Part shown: piece after piece, positions 52,225 through 61,884 of the stretch
Layout of the letters: every line of letters begins with the position of its first letter
How positions within the stretch are numbered: position 1 is the first letter of the stretch
Notes under the pieces: generated by a model
Told to the model about the DNA's origin: nothing
What the model saw: only the letters and a program-made list of their open reading frames with translations
The model's database searches: none
DNA from: Paenibacillus marchantiophytorum
Lineage (GTDB): Bacteria; Bacillota; Bacilli; Paenibacillales; NBRC-103111
DNA length: 64,000 nucleotides
NCBI RefSeq assembly: GCF_014640555.1
Contig: NZ_BMHE01000010.1
Span: forward strand, 1-64,000
Direction: 5' to 3'
Translations under genes and position numbers: made by a program

Positions 52225-53160
52225 GTGGAGAAGATGAATACACTGACTAAACCTGCAATGAAGAAATTTCGCCGTGGTTATTCGTTGGAAAGGCGCGAAA
52301 AGCAAGTAGGTTTCTTATTTGCAATCCCAAGTATTGTCGGATTTTTCTTGTTTGTTTTATTACCGATACTGGGAATTTTTTTCTTGAGCTTCAATAAAGT
52401 AGACCTCATGTCAGGGAGTTTTTCTTTTGAAGGGTTGAAATATTATAACAAAATGTTTCATGAGGAAGATTTTTGGAAATCCGTTCAAAATACAGGCATT
52501 TATTTGGTGATTTATGTCCCATTGACTCTTGTACTTGGACTAGCTATGGCATTAATCTTAAATGCCAAACTCTATTTGAGAGGTTTGGTAAGAACTTTCT
52601 TCATTATCCCTTACATCACCACTTATGTAGCAACATTAGTTGTTTGGAATGTTTTTTTGCACCCGACGCAAGGACCTTTAAATAGTTTGCTTATAAGTTT
52701 GGGAGTTACATCTCCTCCTCAATACATGGTTGATACGCATTGGGCACTGCCTGTTCTTGCCGCCATCGGAGCATGGAAAGATGTTGGTTATCATTGCATA
52801 TTATTCTTAGCCGCATTACAAACAGTATCAGTTGACTATTATGAATCCTCGTCGATTGATGGGGCGAATCGCATGCAAAGATTCCGACATATCACGCTGC
52901 CATTAATCTCCCCTACTACCTTTTTCCTTCTACTGATCACAATTATTGGCGGACTTCAGGCTTTCTATCAAATGGCCTTAATGACGAAAGGTGGACCTGC
53001 ATTCAGTACAACCACACTTACCTATTATATTTATCGTTCTGCTTTTGAATTTTCTGATTTCTCTTATGCTTCTGCAATCGGTGTGTTCCTTTTCCTGATA
53101 ACGTTATTGTTAATATGGATCAATTGGCTTGCACAAAAGAAATGGGTATTTTATCAATAA
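52225..53160 (+). CDS. Sugar ABC transporter permease (MalF/UgpA-like)
   Basis: 311 residues, six membrane helices. The EAA motif region reads YYESSSIDGANRMQRFRHITLPLISP, where the loop contacts the ATPase. GTG 52225 follows AGGAGGT by six nt; downstream ATG 52234 is less well placed. First gene of a permease-permease-lipoprotein operon without its own ATPase, as is common for transporters served by MsmX. Confidence 0.93.
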   Translation: MEKMNTLTKPAMKKFRRGYSLERREKQVGFLFAIPSIVGFFLFVLLPILGIFFLSFNKVDLMSGSFSFEGLKYYNKMFHEEDFWKSVQNTGIYLVIYVPLTLVLGLAMALILNAKLYLRGLVRTFFIIPYITTYVATLVVWNVFLHPTQGPLNSLLISLGVTSPPQYMVDTHWALPVLAAIGAWKDVGYHCILFLAALQTVSVDYYESSSIDGANRMQRFRHITLPLISPTTFFLLLITIIGGLQAFYQMALMTKGGPAFSTTTLTYYIYRSAFEFSDFSYASAIGVFLFLITLLLIWINWLAQKKWVFYQ

Positions 53161-53185
53161 AATAATAAAAGGGAGGAGGATAACT

Positions 53186-54016
53186 GTGAATAATGGGGTT
53201 AACGTTCAAAAATTTGTAAGATCGCTTCTATTTATCATAATTGGATTAATCTTTATCACTCCGCTTCTCTGGATGGTATCGACATCTTTTAAATTTGAAA
53301 GCCAAGTTTTTGAAAAACCATTTGTCTTCTTGCATTGGGGGCAATTGAATTTAGAGAATTACAGAACCATTTGGCTTAAAACACCTTTTCTAACATGGTT
53401 ATATAATTCAGTTTTTGTTGTTCTATTTTCTGTCATTTTTCGTTTGATTATTGCTGCATTTGGTGGATATTCGTTTGGGTTTTTAAAATTCAAATATTCC
53501 GGCGCTATATTTTTCTTGTTCTTAATGACCCTGTTTGTACCGTATCAGCTTACCTTGTTACCACAGTTTATCGCGTTTCGATATGTTCATTTATTAGATA
53601 CAAGGTGGGCATTAATTATCCCGAATATCTTAGATATTCTCTCTATTTTCCTCATGCGGCAGTTCTTTTTAAGTTTTCCACGCGAATTAATTAGTGCTGC
53701 GTACATGGAGGGTAGCGGAATTACGCGGTCTTTTATGAAAGTAGCACTGCCCTTAGCGAAAGTTCCATTGATTACGCTTGGCATACTAAGCTTTTTTATG
53801 ATCTGGGATCAGTTTTATCAGCCCCTTATTTTTTTGAAATCAAAAGATTTATATACGATACCTATGGGCTTGCAAAGTTTTCAAACTCAATTTGGTAAAG
53901 ACTATGCCCAACAAATGGCACTTGCATGTCTTGCTATTGTGCCTGTATTAAGTGTATTTTTGATTCTACAAAAACAATTTATCGAGAGTGTGACTTCTTC
54001 AGGAATAAAAGGATAA
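53186..54016 (+). CDS. Sugar ABC transporter permease (MalG/UgpE-like)
   Basis: About 276 residues, six helices. EAA motif ELISAAYMEGSGITRSFMKVALPL. GTG 53186 is six nt after GGGAGGAGG; an open extension upstream to 53129 overlaps the previous gene and is rejected. Partner of the MalF-like subunit. Confidence 0.93.
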   Translation: MNNGVNVQKFVRSLLFIIIGLIFITPLLWMVSTSFKFESQVFEKPFVFLHWGQLNLENYRTIWLKTPFLTWLYNSVFVVLFSVIFRLIIAAFGGYSFGFLKFKYSGAIFFLFLMTLFVPYQLTLLPQFIAFRYVHLLDTRWALIIPNILDILSIFLMRQFFLSFPRELISAAYMEGSGITRSFMKVALPLAKVPLITLGILSFFMIWDQFYQPLIFLKSKDLYTIPMGLQSFQTQFGKDYAQQMALACLAIVPVLSVFLILQKQFIESVTSSGIKG

Positions 54017-54038
54017 TAGAACAAAAACAGATAATTCT

Positions 54039-54066
54039 ACAAATGAGCCAAGCGTTTATTCCATTC
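54039..54066 (+). repeat. 28-bp leader repeat, copy 2
   Basis: Second copy of the segment at 52138-52165, placed before the substrate-binding lipoprotein gene. Confidence 0.7.
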
Positions 54067-54130
54067 AATTTCAAACGCAATTCAACCTATAATCAAATTG
54101 TACAAAAAACAAATAAGGGGATGAATAATC

Positions 54131-55495
54131 ATGATTAAAAAGTTATCAATTATCGCTGCTTCTTGTATGTTAGTTTTCATGGCTGCTGGTTGTGGTTCCA
54201 AAAGCAGTTCACCAAGTAGTACAAATGCAATTGATGCCAAAGGCGCAACTTCAAGCCCAACAGAAAGCATGACACTTGAGGTATTAAACATTTCTGAGTA
54301 TACAGATACGCCTGAATATAAAGCCTTTATTGAGCGCTTTCAAAAGAAATACCCGACTATTAAGATTGATTCAATCGCAGTCCCTCATGAACAATACATT
54401 AATAAAAGAAATGTCATGCTGGCAAGTGGCTCTATCGTTGATTTAATCTGGGGCAATGGTGTCGATCAGTTTGATGCGATTAATAAGGGGTTTCTGATGC
54501 CAATTGATGCAGCAGCCAAAGAAGCTGGCGTAGATATGAGTAAAGATTTCGGTGATTTTAAACCAGACAAGGATGGAAAATATTATCGATTCCCTATTCA
54601 ACAAAATAACTGGATGATGTTTTATAATAAAAAAGTATTCGACGATGCTAAAGTACCTTACCCCGATGCTAAGGTTCCAATGACTTGGGAGGAATACGCC
54701 GTCACAGCTCAGAAACTAACGAACAATGCCAGCGGGAAAGACAAAGTGTACGGTATGTTTTATAACAATTGGGGCATGTATTATTATGGTTACGGCAGTC
54801 AATTAACCGATGGCAAGTTTTATACTTCAGATGGTTTGAGTAATATTAACGCACCGGAATTCAAGCGCAGCTTGGAATGGATGAATGATGTTATTAATGT
54901 AAAGAAAGCAGCAATGCCAGTAGCGGAATATATCTCCAACAATACGGATTTCCTCTCATATTGGAACGGGAATTACGGAATGGTTGTTGGTGCCCAATGG
55001 TATGCACAGTTGGCTGCTACGAAAAAAGATAAATTCCCTCGTGATTGGAAAGCTGGAATTGCCCCAATGCCTGTGCCGAAAGAAATGGCTGGCAAACATA
55101 TGAACTGGTCAAGCATCGATTCCCTGGCTGTTCCTAAAAATTCAAAACATGCCAAAGAAGCGTTGATATTCGCTAAAGAGTACGTTGCAGATTACACCTT
55201 GAGTACGGGAACTCTTCCCATGTATAATAAAATCGACGCAAACAAGTATTTCCAGGAGCTAGCAGACAAATTAAAAGACGACGGAATTACGTTGGAACAA
55301 GTCAAATATTTGTTTGGCGGTGACGCAGCTGTCGTTAATGTCGAAGAAAAGCCAGTATTGGGCGCGCCATCTGAATACGAAGCAACCTTCTTGGATCAAA
55401 TGACACAATACTACACTGGAAAAATATCAGTTGATGATGTTTTGAAAACGGTTAAGCAAAAAGTCGACAAAGTGATCCAAGATCAAAAAAAATAA
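54131..55495 (+). CDS. Sugar ABC transporter substrate-binding lipoprotein
   Basis: 454 residues: lipoprotein signal with MAAGC lipobox, Ser/Thr linker, and a class I sugar-binding fold (YTDTPEYKAFIERFQKKYP, NNWMMFYNKKVFDDAKVPYP, MTWEEYAVTAQKL). It is the capture protein for the two permeases upstream; the sugar is not deducible. AAGGGG precedes the ATG at about ten nt. Followed by a YesM/YesN pair. Confidence 0.93.
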   Translation: MIKKLSIIAASCMLVFMAAGCGSKSSSPSSTNAIDAKGATSSPTESMTLEVLNISEYTDTPEYKAFIERFQKKYPTIKIDSIAVPHEQYINKRNVMLASGSIVDLIWGNGVDQFDAINKGFLMPIDAAAKEAGVDMSKDFGDFKPDKDGKYYRFPIQQNNWMMFYNKKVFDDAKVPYPDAKVPMTWEEYAVTAQKLTNNASGKDKVYGMFYNNWGMYYYGYGSQLTDGKFYTSDGLSNINAPEFKRSLEWMNDVINVKKAAMPVAEYISNNTDFLSYWNGNYGMVVGAQWYAQLAATKKDKFPRDWKAGIAPMPVPKEMAGKHMNWSSIDSLAVPKNSKHAKEALIFAKEYVADYTLSTGTLPMYNKIDANKYFQELADKLKDDGITLEQVKYLFGGDAAVVNVEEKPVLGAPSEYEATFLDQMTQYYTGKISVDDVLKTVKQKVDKVIQDQKK

Positions 55496-55505
55496 ATAAG
55501 TAACC

Positions 55506-55545
55506 TTCTATGCCCGTCTTATTAGAGTCGGGCATAGAACTTTTA
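55506..55545 (+). terminator. Hairpin between transporter and two-component genes
   Basis: TTCTATGCCCG (55506-55516) pairs with CGGGCATAGAA (55529-55539), followed by CTTTTAC. The weak T run suggests partial termination, lowering kinase expression relative to the transporter. Confidence 0.65.
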
Positions 55546-55562
55546 CAAGGAGAAGAAGTAGT

Positions 55563-57242
55563 ATGATATGGAGTAGTAGACGGTATTCAGGTCCTAAATC
55601 GGTTCAGCGCAGATTGATTTTTTTACTAGTGGCCGTTTTTATTCCCTTATCCCTGGTACTTTTTTTTGTTTATCGTTTCACGGAGTTAACATTGTTGAAC
55701 AAGGTGAACGAGGTTAATCAATTTAGGATGGAACAAACATCTTCTCGTGTTCAAGATTTATTTCAAAGAATATTTATGGCTACTAATTTATTTATTAATG
55801 ATAGGCAATTTTTGGGTGCACTTGAAGTCAAGGATCCTTTCGACATTGAGAAAAATAAAATTTATTTAGAAGCGATAGAACGGCTGCAGTATGCTTTCTT
55901 TCTCAATGAAAAATATGTGGTCATTCTACGTGACAATAACGGGAATATGTATCAGTCAGACACTTCTCGATTAGGCTTAAGAAAGGAAGAACTGCAGGGA
56001 CGGGTGCTATCGATCATGGACTGGGAGGATGCAGATATTTTTGATAGTTTCAAGTGGTCTACTGTGGAGAGTCAACAAATAAATGGGGAATCCGCAAGCT
56101 TTATTGTGTTTACACGATGGCTGTTTAACCCCGGAACTGCTACTAATAAGGGTATGATCTCCATAGTTATTCCTAATTCATATATAGAAAATATTCTTGA
56201 AAACGATGGGGGACATTACATCATTGAAAATGAGAAGCACGAAAGTGTGTTTTCAACTCAAATAGATGGTGAGCACTCCGTTGAGAAAATATCGAAAAGC
56301 ACGAATACTCGCAGCGTGAAGCAGCTAAATCCAACGAATTGGCACTTATACCAATTAGAGAGCACGGATTTTTTAGACAATCCATTGAAATTGTTTACTT
56401 TGGTTGTGTTTATGACGATTGCTTTGATTATTGTTATCTATATTGTAATTATGATTGTAGTACTTCAAACAACTAGAAATGTATTTAATCAAATTCGTTT
56501 CTTATCCAAGCAATTAACCACGAATTCATCTAATTTAACCATTTCGATTAAATCCGACTACCAAATCGTTGAATTATCAGAAATTCTTCGCCAATTGGTC
56601 CACAATTTAACAACTTCTCGAAAAAACTTTGAACTCGCCTCTATTGAAAAAAGAAAATTAGAAATGCAAATGCTTCAACAGCAAATGAATCCGCATTTTT
56701 TATTAAATACATTAAGTACGATACGATTTATTGCTGACTCCACCTCACAACAAAGGATAAGTTCTTTAGTTCTATCTCTTTCCTTTCTTCTAAGACAGCA
56801 GTTATATAAAGATGACTCTCATTGGACAATGGGGGAAGAGAATGAATATTTGCTTAAGTATATCGAGATACAAAATGCTAGATTTGGTGATGAGTATAAA
56901 GTCGGCATTCATTTTCAAAAGGGGACTCTGGATAAGTTAATTTTACGAATGCTCATACAACCACTCTTAGAAAATTGTTTTGAACATGCTTTTGCAGGTA
57001 AAACGGAGGGATGCATTCAAATATGTGCTATGGTTAAAAAGGGTGGAATGGAGTTAACGGTTCAAGACAATGGACTCGGATTCGTAGATCGCGGGGTCAA
57101 AAAATCAAGAAAGAATATTGGGTTATCGAATGTAAAGGATCGTTTGAAACTACACTATAGGGGATCCTCCACTTTCGATATCAGTAGTTCCCCATCTTTA
57201 GGGTCATGTATAACGATATTTATTCCAGATGAAACGAGCTGA
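55563..57242 (+). CDS. YesM-type sensor histidine kinase
   Basis: 559 residues: membrane helix (about 18-40), large extracytoplasmic sensor, second helix near 280-305, linker, His-kinase region with LQQQMNPHFLLNTLSTIRF (phospho-His in NPHF), and an ATPase domain with MLIQPLLENCFEHAF and DNGLGF. YesM/YesN systems regulate neighbouring carbohydrate transporters, here presumably 52225-55495. Ends six nt before the regulator gene. Confidence 0.93.
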   Translation: MIWSSRRYSGPKSVQRRLIFLLVAVFIPLSLVLFFVYRFTELTLLNKVNEVNQFRMEQTSSRVQDLFQRIFMATNLFINDRQFLGALEVKDPFDIEKNKIYLEAIERLQYAFFLNEKYVVILRDNNGNMYQSDTSRLGLRKEELQGRVLSIMDWEDADIFDSFKWSTVESQQINGESASFIVFTRWLFNPGTATNKGMISIVIPNSYIENILENDGGHYIIENEKHESVFSTQIDGEHSVEKISKSTNTRSVKQLNPTNWHLYQLESTDFLDNPLKLFTLVVFMTIALIIVIYIVIMIVVLQTTRNVFNQIRFLSKQLTTNSSNLTISIKSDYQIVELSEILRQLVHNLTTSRKNFELASIEKRKLEMQMLQQQMNPHFLLNTLSTIRFIADSTSQQRISSLVLSLSFLLRQQLYKDDSHWTMGEENEYLLKYIEIQNARFGDEYKVGIHFQKGTLDKLILRMLIQPLLENCFEHAFAGKTEGCIQICAMVKKGGMELTVQDNGLGFVDRGVKKSRKNIGLSNVKDRLKLHYRGSSTFDISSSPSLGSCITIFIPDETS

Positions 57243-57248
57243 TCTTTA

Positions 57249-58787
57249 ATGAAGCTGTTGATTGTTGAAGATGAGGCACCTGTCCGTAAACACATGAAGT
57301 GGATGTTAGAGGACAGTGGCATTGAGCTATGGGAAGCGGAAAATGGAAGAGAAGCACTAGATGTATTAGAGCATAAGGCAATAGACATTATGCTGACGGA
57401 TATTCGTATGCCTATCATTGATGGTATTGAGTTGATCCAACAATGCAAGCTTCTCTATCCTCGGTTATGGTCTATTGTATTGAGCAACTATGCAGAGTTT
57501 GACCTTGCGCAATTGGCATTGCGATATGGGGCCAAAAATTATTTGCTCAAAGCAACCGTCAGTAAGGAGAGTCTGGTATCTGAACTAAATCGCGCTTATG
57601 AAAATTCACGAAATGAAAGTTTGGAAAAAGGACGGCTAGATTCTAATGAACTTTTAATGGTTCAGAATTCATTGTTTTATGAATGGCTTCATCAGCGTAT
57701 CAACACGGCAGAATTGATCAAAAGATCAATGAAATTGAACGTTCAAGTCTTTCAATTCGAGGAGACCCAGTCGATGTTTACCTTTCTGGAAGTGGATCGA
57801 TTTACGGACTGGTGTGCGTCAAAATTTAACTGCCAGGCGGATCTCGCCATCTATGCTTTTATGAATGTAGCGGTAGAGGTCATCAAACAATTTCATCCTA
57901 AAAATGAATTGTTTCATTTGGAAAACGCTAGATTCATACTTTTGGATTTCGGTGAGTGTAATAGGGAGAAACATGACGAGAAAATGAAAGGAGTACAGCT
58001 GGCTTTACAACAGTTTTTAAAACTTGAAGCTTCTTTAATTACTGGATATGAATTCACAACGATGGATTCATTCATCGAGAAGGTTCGTCATTCGGTCAAC
58101 GATATGACACAATTATTTTATTGTATGCCGGCATGTCTCATCTCTCCAAATGAGCAGGAGTCTACTAGCAAAGATATAGATTTGTATTCCTTTTTTCAAA
58201 ATATAGAGGTGGAAAACGAAAACAACTACACGATGAATTCAAATTTACCGATGTGGATCGAGTCCTTTTTTGATTTAGTCCGCTATTTAAAGCGTCAACC
58301 AAGTACAGTAAAAGAAGATTTAAAGTTCCTGATTACTTTTATTGAGAAAAAGGGATATTCGGTTACAGAAGATTTGAAAACAGAAATTAGCCGCAAACAA
58401 GCGTATCGGTTAAATGATTATAAAATCATATTTGAGCAATGGTTGAATGACTATCATTATATGGGCACACATCGGAAAGAGATTGTAGAAGCATTAAATT
58501 ATATCCATGAACATTATTCAAATAAGTTCACTGTGGATGATATTTGCAATCACATTAACATAAGTCGATCTCATTTCTCTAAACTATTTAAAGAGCATCA
58601 GGGCGTATCCGTTATTGAATATGTGGAAGGCGTGCGCATGAAGCAAGCTAGAGTGCTCTTGCGGACAACACCGCTAACTATCAGTGAAATTGCTGATAGA
58701 ATAGGTGTACAAGATATCTTTTATTTCAGCAAACTATATAAGAAATATTACAAGGTCAATCCAAGTAAAGACCGGAGTATGTTGTAG
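57249..58787 (+). CDS. YesN-type response regulator (receiver plus AraC)
   Basis: 512 residues: receiver (VEDEAPVRKH, phospho-acceptor D51 in LTDIRMP, K in LLKATVS), a long linker domain, and a C-terminal AraC DNA-binding domain (TVDDICNHINISRSHFSKLFKEH; TISEIADRIGVQDIFYFSKLYKK). Cognate of the upstream kinase by position. Confidence 0.94.
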   Translation: MKLLIVEDEAPVRKHMKWMLEDSGIELWEAENGREALDVLEHKAIDIMLTDIRMPIIDGIELIQQCKLLYPRLWSIVLSNYAEFDLAQLALRYGAKNYLLKATVSKESLVSELNRAYENSRNESLEKGRLDSNELLMVQNSLFYEWLHQRINTAELIKRSMKLNVQVFQFEETQSMFTFLEVDRFTDWCASKFNCQADLAIYAFMNVAVEVIKQFHPKNELFHLENARFILLDFGECNREKHDEKMKGVQLALQQFLKLEASLITGYEFTTMDSFIEKVRHSVNDMTQLFYCMPACLISPNEQESTSKDIDLYSFFQNIEVENENNYTMNSNLPMWIESFFDLVRYLKRQPSTVKEDLKFLITFIEKKGYSVTEDLKTEISRKQAYRLNDYKIIFEQWLNDYHYMGTHRKEIVEALNYIHEHYSNKFTVDDICNHINISRSHFSKLFKEHQGVSVIEYVEGVRMKQARVLLRTTPLTISEIADRIGVQDIFYFSKLYKKYYKVNPSKDRSML

Positions 58788-58839
58788 AGGACAGTTATTG
58801 GAAGGAGGAAGGAAGATTTCCTTTTTCCAAAAAGCTCGA

Positions 58840-58988
58840 AGCGAATTATTCAACCGACTACGCGGATGATTCGGCCATTCCTTCATGGGCGAAGAGCGCG
58901 GTGTCCGCAATGCAGGAGCTAGGCATCATGGAGGGCCCCGGTGCGAACAGATTCATGTCTGGCGGCAGCGTAACCAGAGTGTCGTAGA
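58840..58988 (+). pseudogene. S-layer homology (SLH) domain remnant
   Basis: One frame reads KLEANYSTDYADDSAIPSWA, then KSAVSAMQELGIMEGPGANR, then FMSGGSVTRVS and a stop. The D-xx-I-P-x-WA--AV-A----GI--G---N-F-----TR pattern is an SLH repeat, the pyruvylated-wall-polymer anchor. There is no start, ribosome site or upstream part, so it is the tail of a lost surface protein. Confidence 0.8.
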
Positions 58989-59006
58989 AAGCACACCTGC
59001 AATGTA

Positions 59007-59064
59007 TTGACAGAATTAAGATGCCATCCTATAATTTAAACAAACGTTTAAAACGATTGTTTAA
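59007..59064 (+). promoter_or_regulatory. Consensus promoter abutting a 29-bp TetR-type operator
   Basis: TTGACA (59007-59012), 17 nt, TATAAT (59030-59035), then a near-perfect inverted repeat 59036-59064 whose arms are TTAAACAA and TTGTTTAA around a CGTTTAAAACG core. It covers the transcription start. The TetR gene two positions downstream is the natural candidate to bind here. Confidence 0.85.
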
Positions 59065-59081
59065 TAAAAGGGGTGCTTTTC

Positions 59082-60245
59082 ATGAAACAGGCAATAAGCG
59101 AATTTCTCAAACAAGGAACGACGAAGGTTGGTATCATCACAGCCATTACATTTCAACTGTTATTCAGCATAATTTGGATGACAGGGTACGCAGGCGTATC
59201 GGATAACACAGGCAATTTAAAGATTGCGATCGTGAATGAGGATCAGGCGATGGGCGGTAAAATCGTTCAGAATCTTCAAGCCAATCTGCCTTTCAAATCG
59301 GAAGTTATCGCTTCCAATGAACAAGCGCAACAGATGCTCGACGATCGAGAAGTCCAAATGGTGATGAAAATCGCGGGTGATTTTACGAAACAATTGCAAA
59401 CGGCAGGGCAAACGGCGCCCATTACGTATACGATTAATGAATCAAACCCGTCGATGACAAAGTCCGTCATGCAAGCCGTAGCAGGTAATATCACATCAAC
59501 CGTCAATAAAGAAGCTGTGGCAGCAGGTGCAACAGCCGTGCTTACCCAGATGAATCCGAAACTGCCGGCTGAGCAAGCGGGACAAATCGGTCAAGGATTG
59601 GCGACCAAAGTAACCTCCGATATTCAAAGTACGAATAAAGTCAAGGATATGCCGAATCAAATGCTGCCGATGATGCTCGTGCTGGCTTCCATCGTTGGGA
59701 CGATGATCATGGGAATGAACTTTAGCGTGTCAACTAAAATGCTTGGTGCGTCTGTTTCTAAAGGCGGTCTGTTAGGCGCTCGTATCATCGTGACTGTCGC
59801 TGCGGCTATTGTTGTAGGTCTCATTAGTGCAATTATGGTTGTTTCCTTAGGCGGGCATGTAGAGAAAGGCTTTATGGCTCTATGGGGATTCGAATCTCTG
59901 TTTCTTTTAACCTTTGCATTCGTTGCACAAATGTTTTTGACTTTGTTTGGGAACGCAGGTATGCTATTTAACATCGCGATGTTATCCTTGCAGTTGGTCT
60001 CATCAGGGGCGATTGTTCCGCGTGAGCTTTTATCAAATTTCTATCATTCAATCAGCAACGCATTCCCTGCAACTTATGCCGTTAATGGCGCTATGAACAT
60101 TTTGTTTGGCGGTCCCGGTGCAACCAAAGAAGTTGGGTTCCTTTTCCTCATCGCAGGAATTGCACTTGTCGTGGATATCGCCGTTGTCTTTGTGAAAAAG
60201 ACGAAAGCTGCGCTTGTCGGGCAACAGCTTCAAAAAACTGCGTAA
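59082..60245 (+). CDS. ABC-2 type/DUF3533 (YhgE-Pip-like) membrane permease
   Basis: About 387 residues: one N-terminal helix, an extracytoplasmic region (IAIVNEDQAMGGKIVQNL, IAGDFTKQLQTAG), then five membrane helices. This is the layout of single-half YhgE/Pip or DUF3533 proteins, often linked to drug or lipid export. ATG 59082 is spaced nine nt from AAGGGG; GTG 59073 is possible. Transcribed from the operator-bearing promoter and followed by its probable repressor. Confidence 0.87.
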   Translation: MKQAISEFLKQGTTKVGIITAITFQLLFSIIWMTGYAGVSDNTGNLKIAIVNEDQAMGGKIVQNLQANLPFKSEVIASNEQAQQMLDDREVQMVMKIAGDFTKQLQTAGQTAPITYTINESNPSMTKSVMQAVAGNITSTVNKEAVAAGATAVLTQMNPKLPAEQAGQIGQGLATKVTSDIQSTNKVKDMPNQMLPMMLVLASIVGTMIMGMNFSVSTKMLGASVSKGGLLGARIIVTVAAAIVVGLISAIMVVSLGGHVEKGFMALWGFESLFLLTFAFVAQMFLTLFGNAGMLFNIAMLSLQLVSSGAIVPRELLSNFYHSISNAFPATYAVNGAMNILFGGPGATKEVGFLFLIAGIALVVDIAVVFVKKTKAALVGQQLQKTA

Positions 60246-60269
60246 CCTAATGAGGAGGGCGCTGCTGCA

Positions 60270-60857
60270 GTGGTTGGTCAAGAATTAGATATGAAAATGA
60301 AAATATTATTAGCAGCGAAAAAGCTGTTCGCCATTAATGGCTATGATGCAACCAGTGTGCGACAAATATGTGAGGAGGCCGGGGCCAATGTGGCTCTGGT
60401 TTCCTATTATTTTGGAGGAAAAGAGAGCGTTTTCCATGAGATTTTCAAACAATTTTTCCCCAATGACAAATTGAATGCTTTATTTGATATTGAAGATCCT
60501 TTAATTGGGATTAACTCGATCATTTCAGAAGTTATTGTGATCAGAAATCAGGACCCTCAGTTAATTGCGATGATGCAGATGGAGATTATTACGATTACCT
60601 CGCGGGTGGATCATATGAGGGAAATTGTGTATCCCATTTGGAAAAAACTCAGAGATTTTCTCGATAAAGGTCGGAATGACGGGATTTTCAAGTTCGATTC
60701 TCTCGATAGCACGCTGATGTTTGTGTTGGGATCGATCTTTTTCTACAAGCAGCGGGAGTTTTTTGAACTGATGTTTACGGAAGAGCGGCCTGATATGGAC
60801 ACGCTTATTCGACAAACCTCAGCCTATGTGCTGAATGGCTTGGGTTATCAAAACTAA
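60270..60857 (+). CDS. TetR family transcriptional regulator
   Basis: 195 residues: helix-turn-helix LLAAKKLFAINGYDATSVRQ...GANVALVSYYFGGKESVF, then a helical ligand domain. GTG start with GAGGAGGG ten nt upstream. It lies 24 nt behind the permease gene and probably represses the shared promoter at 59007-59064 until an exported compound binds. Confidence 0.92.
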   Translation: MVGQELDMKMKILLAAKKLFAINGYDATSVRQICEEAGANVALVSYYFGGKESVFHEIFKQFFPNDKLNALFDIEDPLIGINSIISEVIVIRNQDPQLIAMMQMEIITITSRVDHMREIVYPIWKKLRDFLDKGRNDGIFKFDSLDSTLMFVLGSIFFYKQREFFELMFTEERPDMDTLIRQTSAYVLNGLGYQN

Positions 60858-60873
60858 GGAGCTGGAAGTGAGA

Positions 60874-61833
60874 ATGGATAAACGTTATATCGTCTGTTTA
60901 GGGGAATTATTGATTGATTTTGTACCGGAAGTGAATGGGCAAGCATTGGCGGATGTGACCAGCTTCCAGCGGGCGGCGGGCGGAGCGCCGGCCAATGTGG
61001 CTGCGGCGGTCGCCAAGCTCGGCGGCGACGCCAGGTTTATTGGCAAAATCGGCCGCGACCCGTTCGGCGATTTCCTCGTGCGCACGCTTGACGAAGTCGG
61101 CGTGCACACGGCTGTTGTGCAGACCGACGAGGCGAAGACCGGTCTGGCGTTTGTATCGCTGCGCGCGGACGGTGAGCGCGATTTCTTGTTTTTCCGCGAC
61201 CCGGCGGCGGACATGCTGCTGCGCGCAGACGAAGTCCAGTCGCAGTGGCTGGAAGACGCCGCGGTCTATCACTTCGGCTCGGTATCGCTGATCGCCGAGC
61301 CATGCCGTACGGCTACGCTCGACGCGGCGCGCCGGGCCAAAGATCTTGGCGCATTGGTGTCGTATGACCCCAATGTGCGCCTTGCGCTGTGGCCAAGCGC
61401 TGACGCAGCGCGAGCCGAGATCCTTGCGCAGCTTCCGCTTGCGGATGTGGTCAAGGTCAGCGAGGAGGAGATTGAATTCCTCCTCGGCGTGGACGCGACC
61501 ACAGGTGCGCAGCAGCTGCTGCAGCAGGGACCTAAAGTGGTGATCATCACTTTAGGTGCTGAGGGCTGCCGTGTCGTGACCGCACGGCAGGATGTGGTAA
61601 TCCCCGGCACGCCTGTGGCAGCCGTGGATACAACCGGCGCCGGCGACAGCTTCGTCGGCGGCATGCTCTTTCAGTTGGCGTCGCTGGGCGTGACGCAGAG
61701 AACGATCGTTGACGCGCTGGCGGAGCCCGGCGCGGCGGAGCGTGTTTTCGCCTTCGCCAATCGTGTCGGCGCGATCACGACCACCCGCCGGGGGGCGATT
61801 CCTGCGCTCCCTACGCTTGCTGAAGTGCAGTAA
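60874..61833 (+). CDS. scrK: Fructokinase (PfkB family)
   Basis: About 319 residues. PfkB sugar kinase: CLGELLIDFVPE, GGAPANVA, LFFRDPAADMLL, the catalytic DTTGAGDSF and NRVGAITTTRRGAIPALP, matching ScrK-type fructokinases that make fructose-6-phosphate. ATG 60874 gives the family start; GTG 60868 has the better-spaced AAGGAG and may be used. The gene is visibly more GC-rich than the neighbouring TetR and pilus genes. Confidence 0.88.
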   Translation: MDKRYIVCLGELLIDFVPEVNGQALADVTSFQRAAGGAPANVAAAVAKLGGDARFIGKIGRDPFGDFLVRTLDEVGVHTAVVQTDEAKTGLAFVSLRADGERDFLFFRDPAADMLLRADEVQSQWLEDAAVYHFGSVSLIAEPCRTATLDAARRAKDLGALVSYDPNVRLALWPSADAARAEILAQLPLADVVKVSEEEIEFLLGVDATTGAQQLLQQGPKVVIITLGAEGCRVVTARQDVVIPGTPVAAVDTTGAGDSFVGGMLFQLASLGVTQRTIVDALAEPGAAERVFAFANRVGAITTTRRGAIPALPTLAEVQ

Positions 61834-61884
61834 AAGTGCTTGGCATAGGAATGCCGCTTATTTGATCCAGGCTGAGTAATGTGT

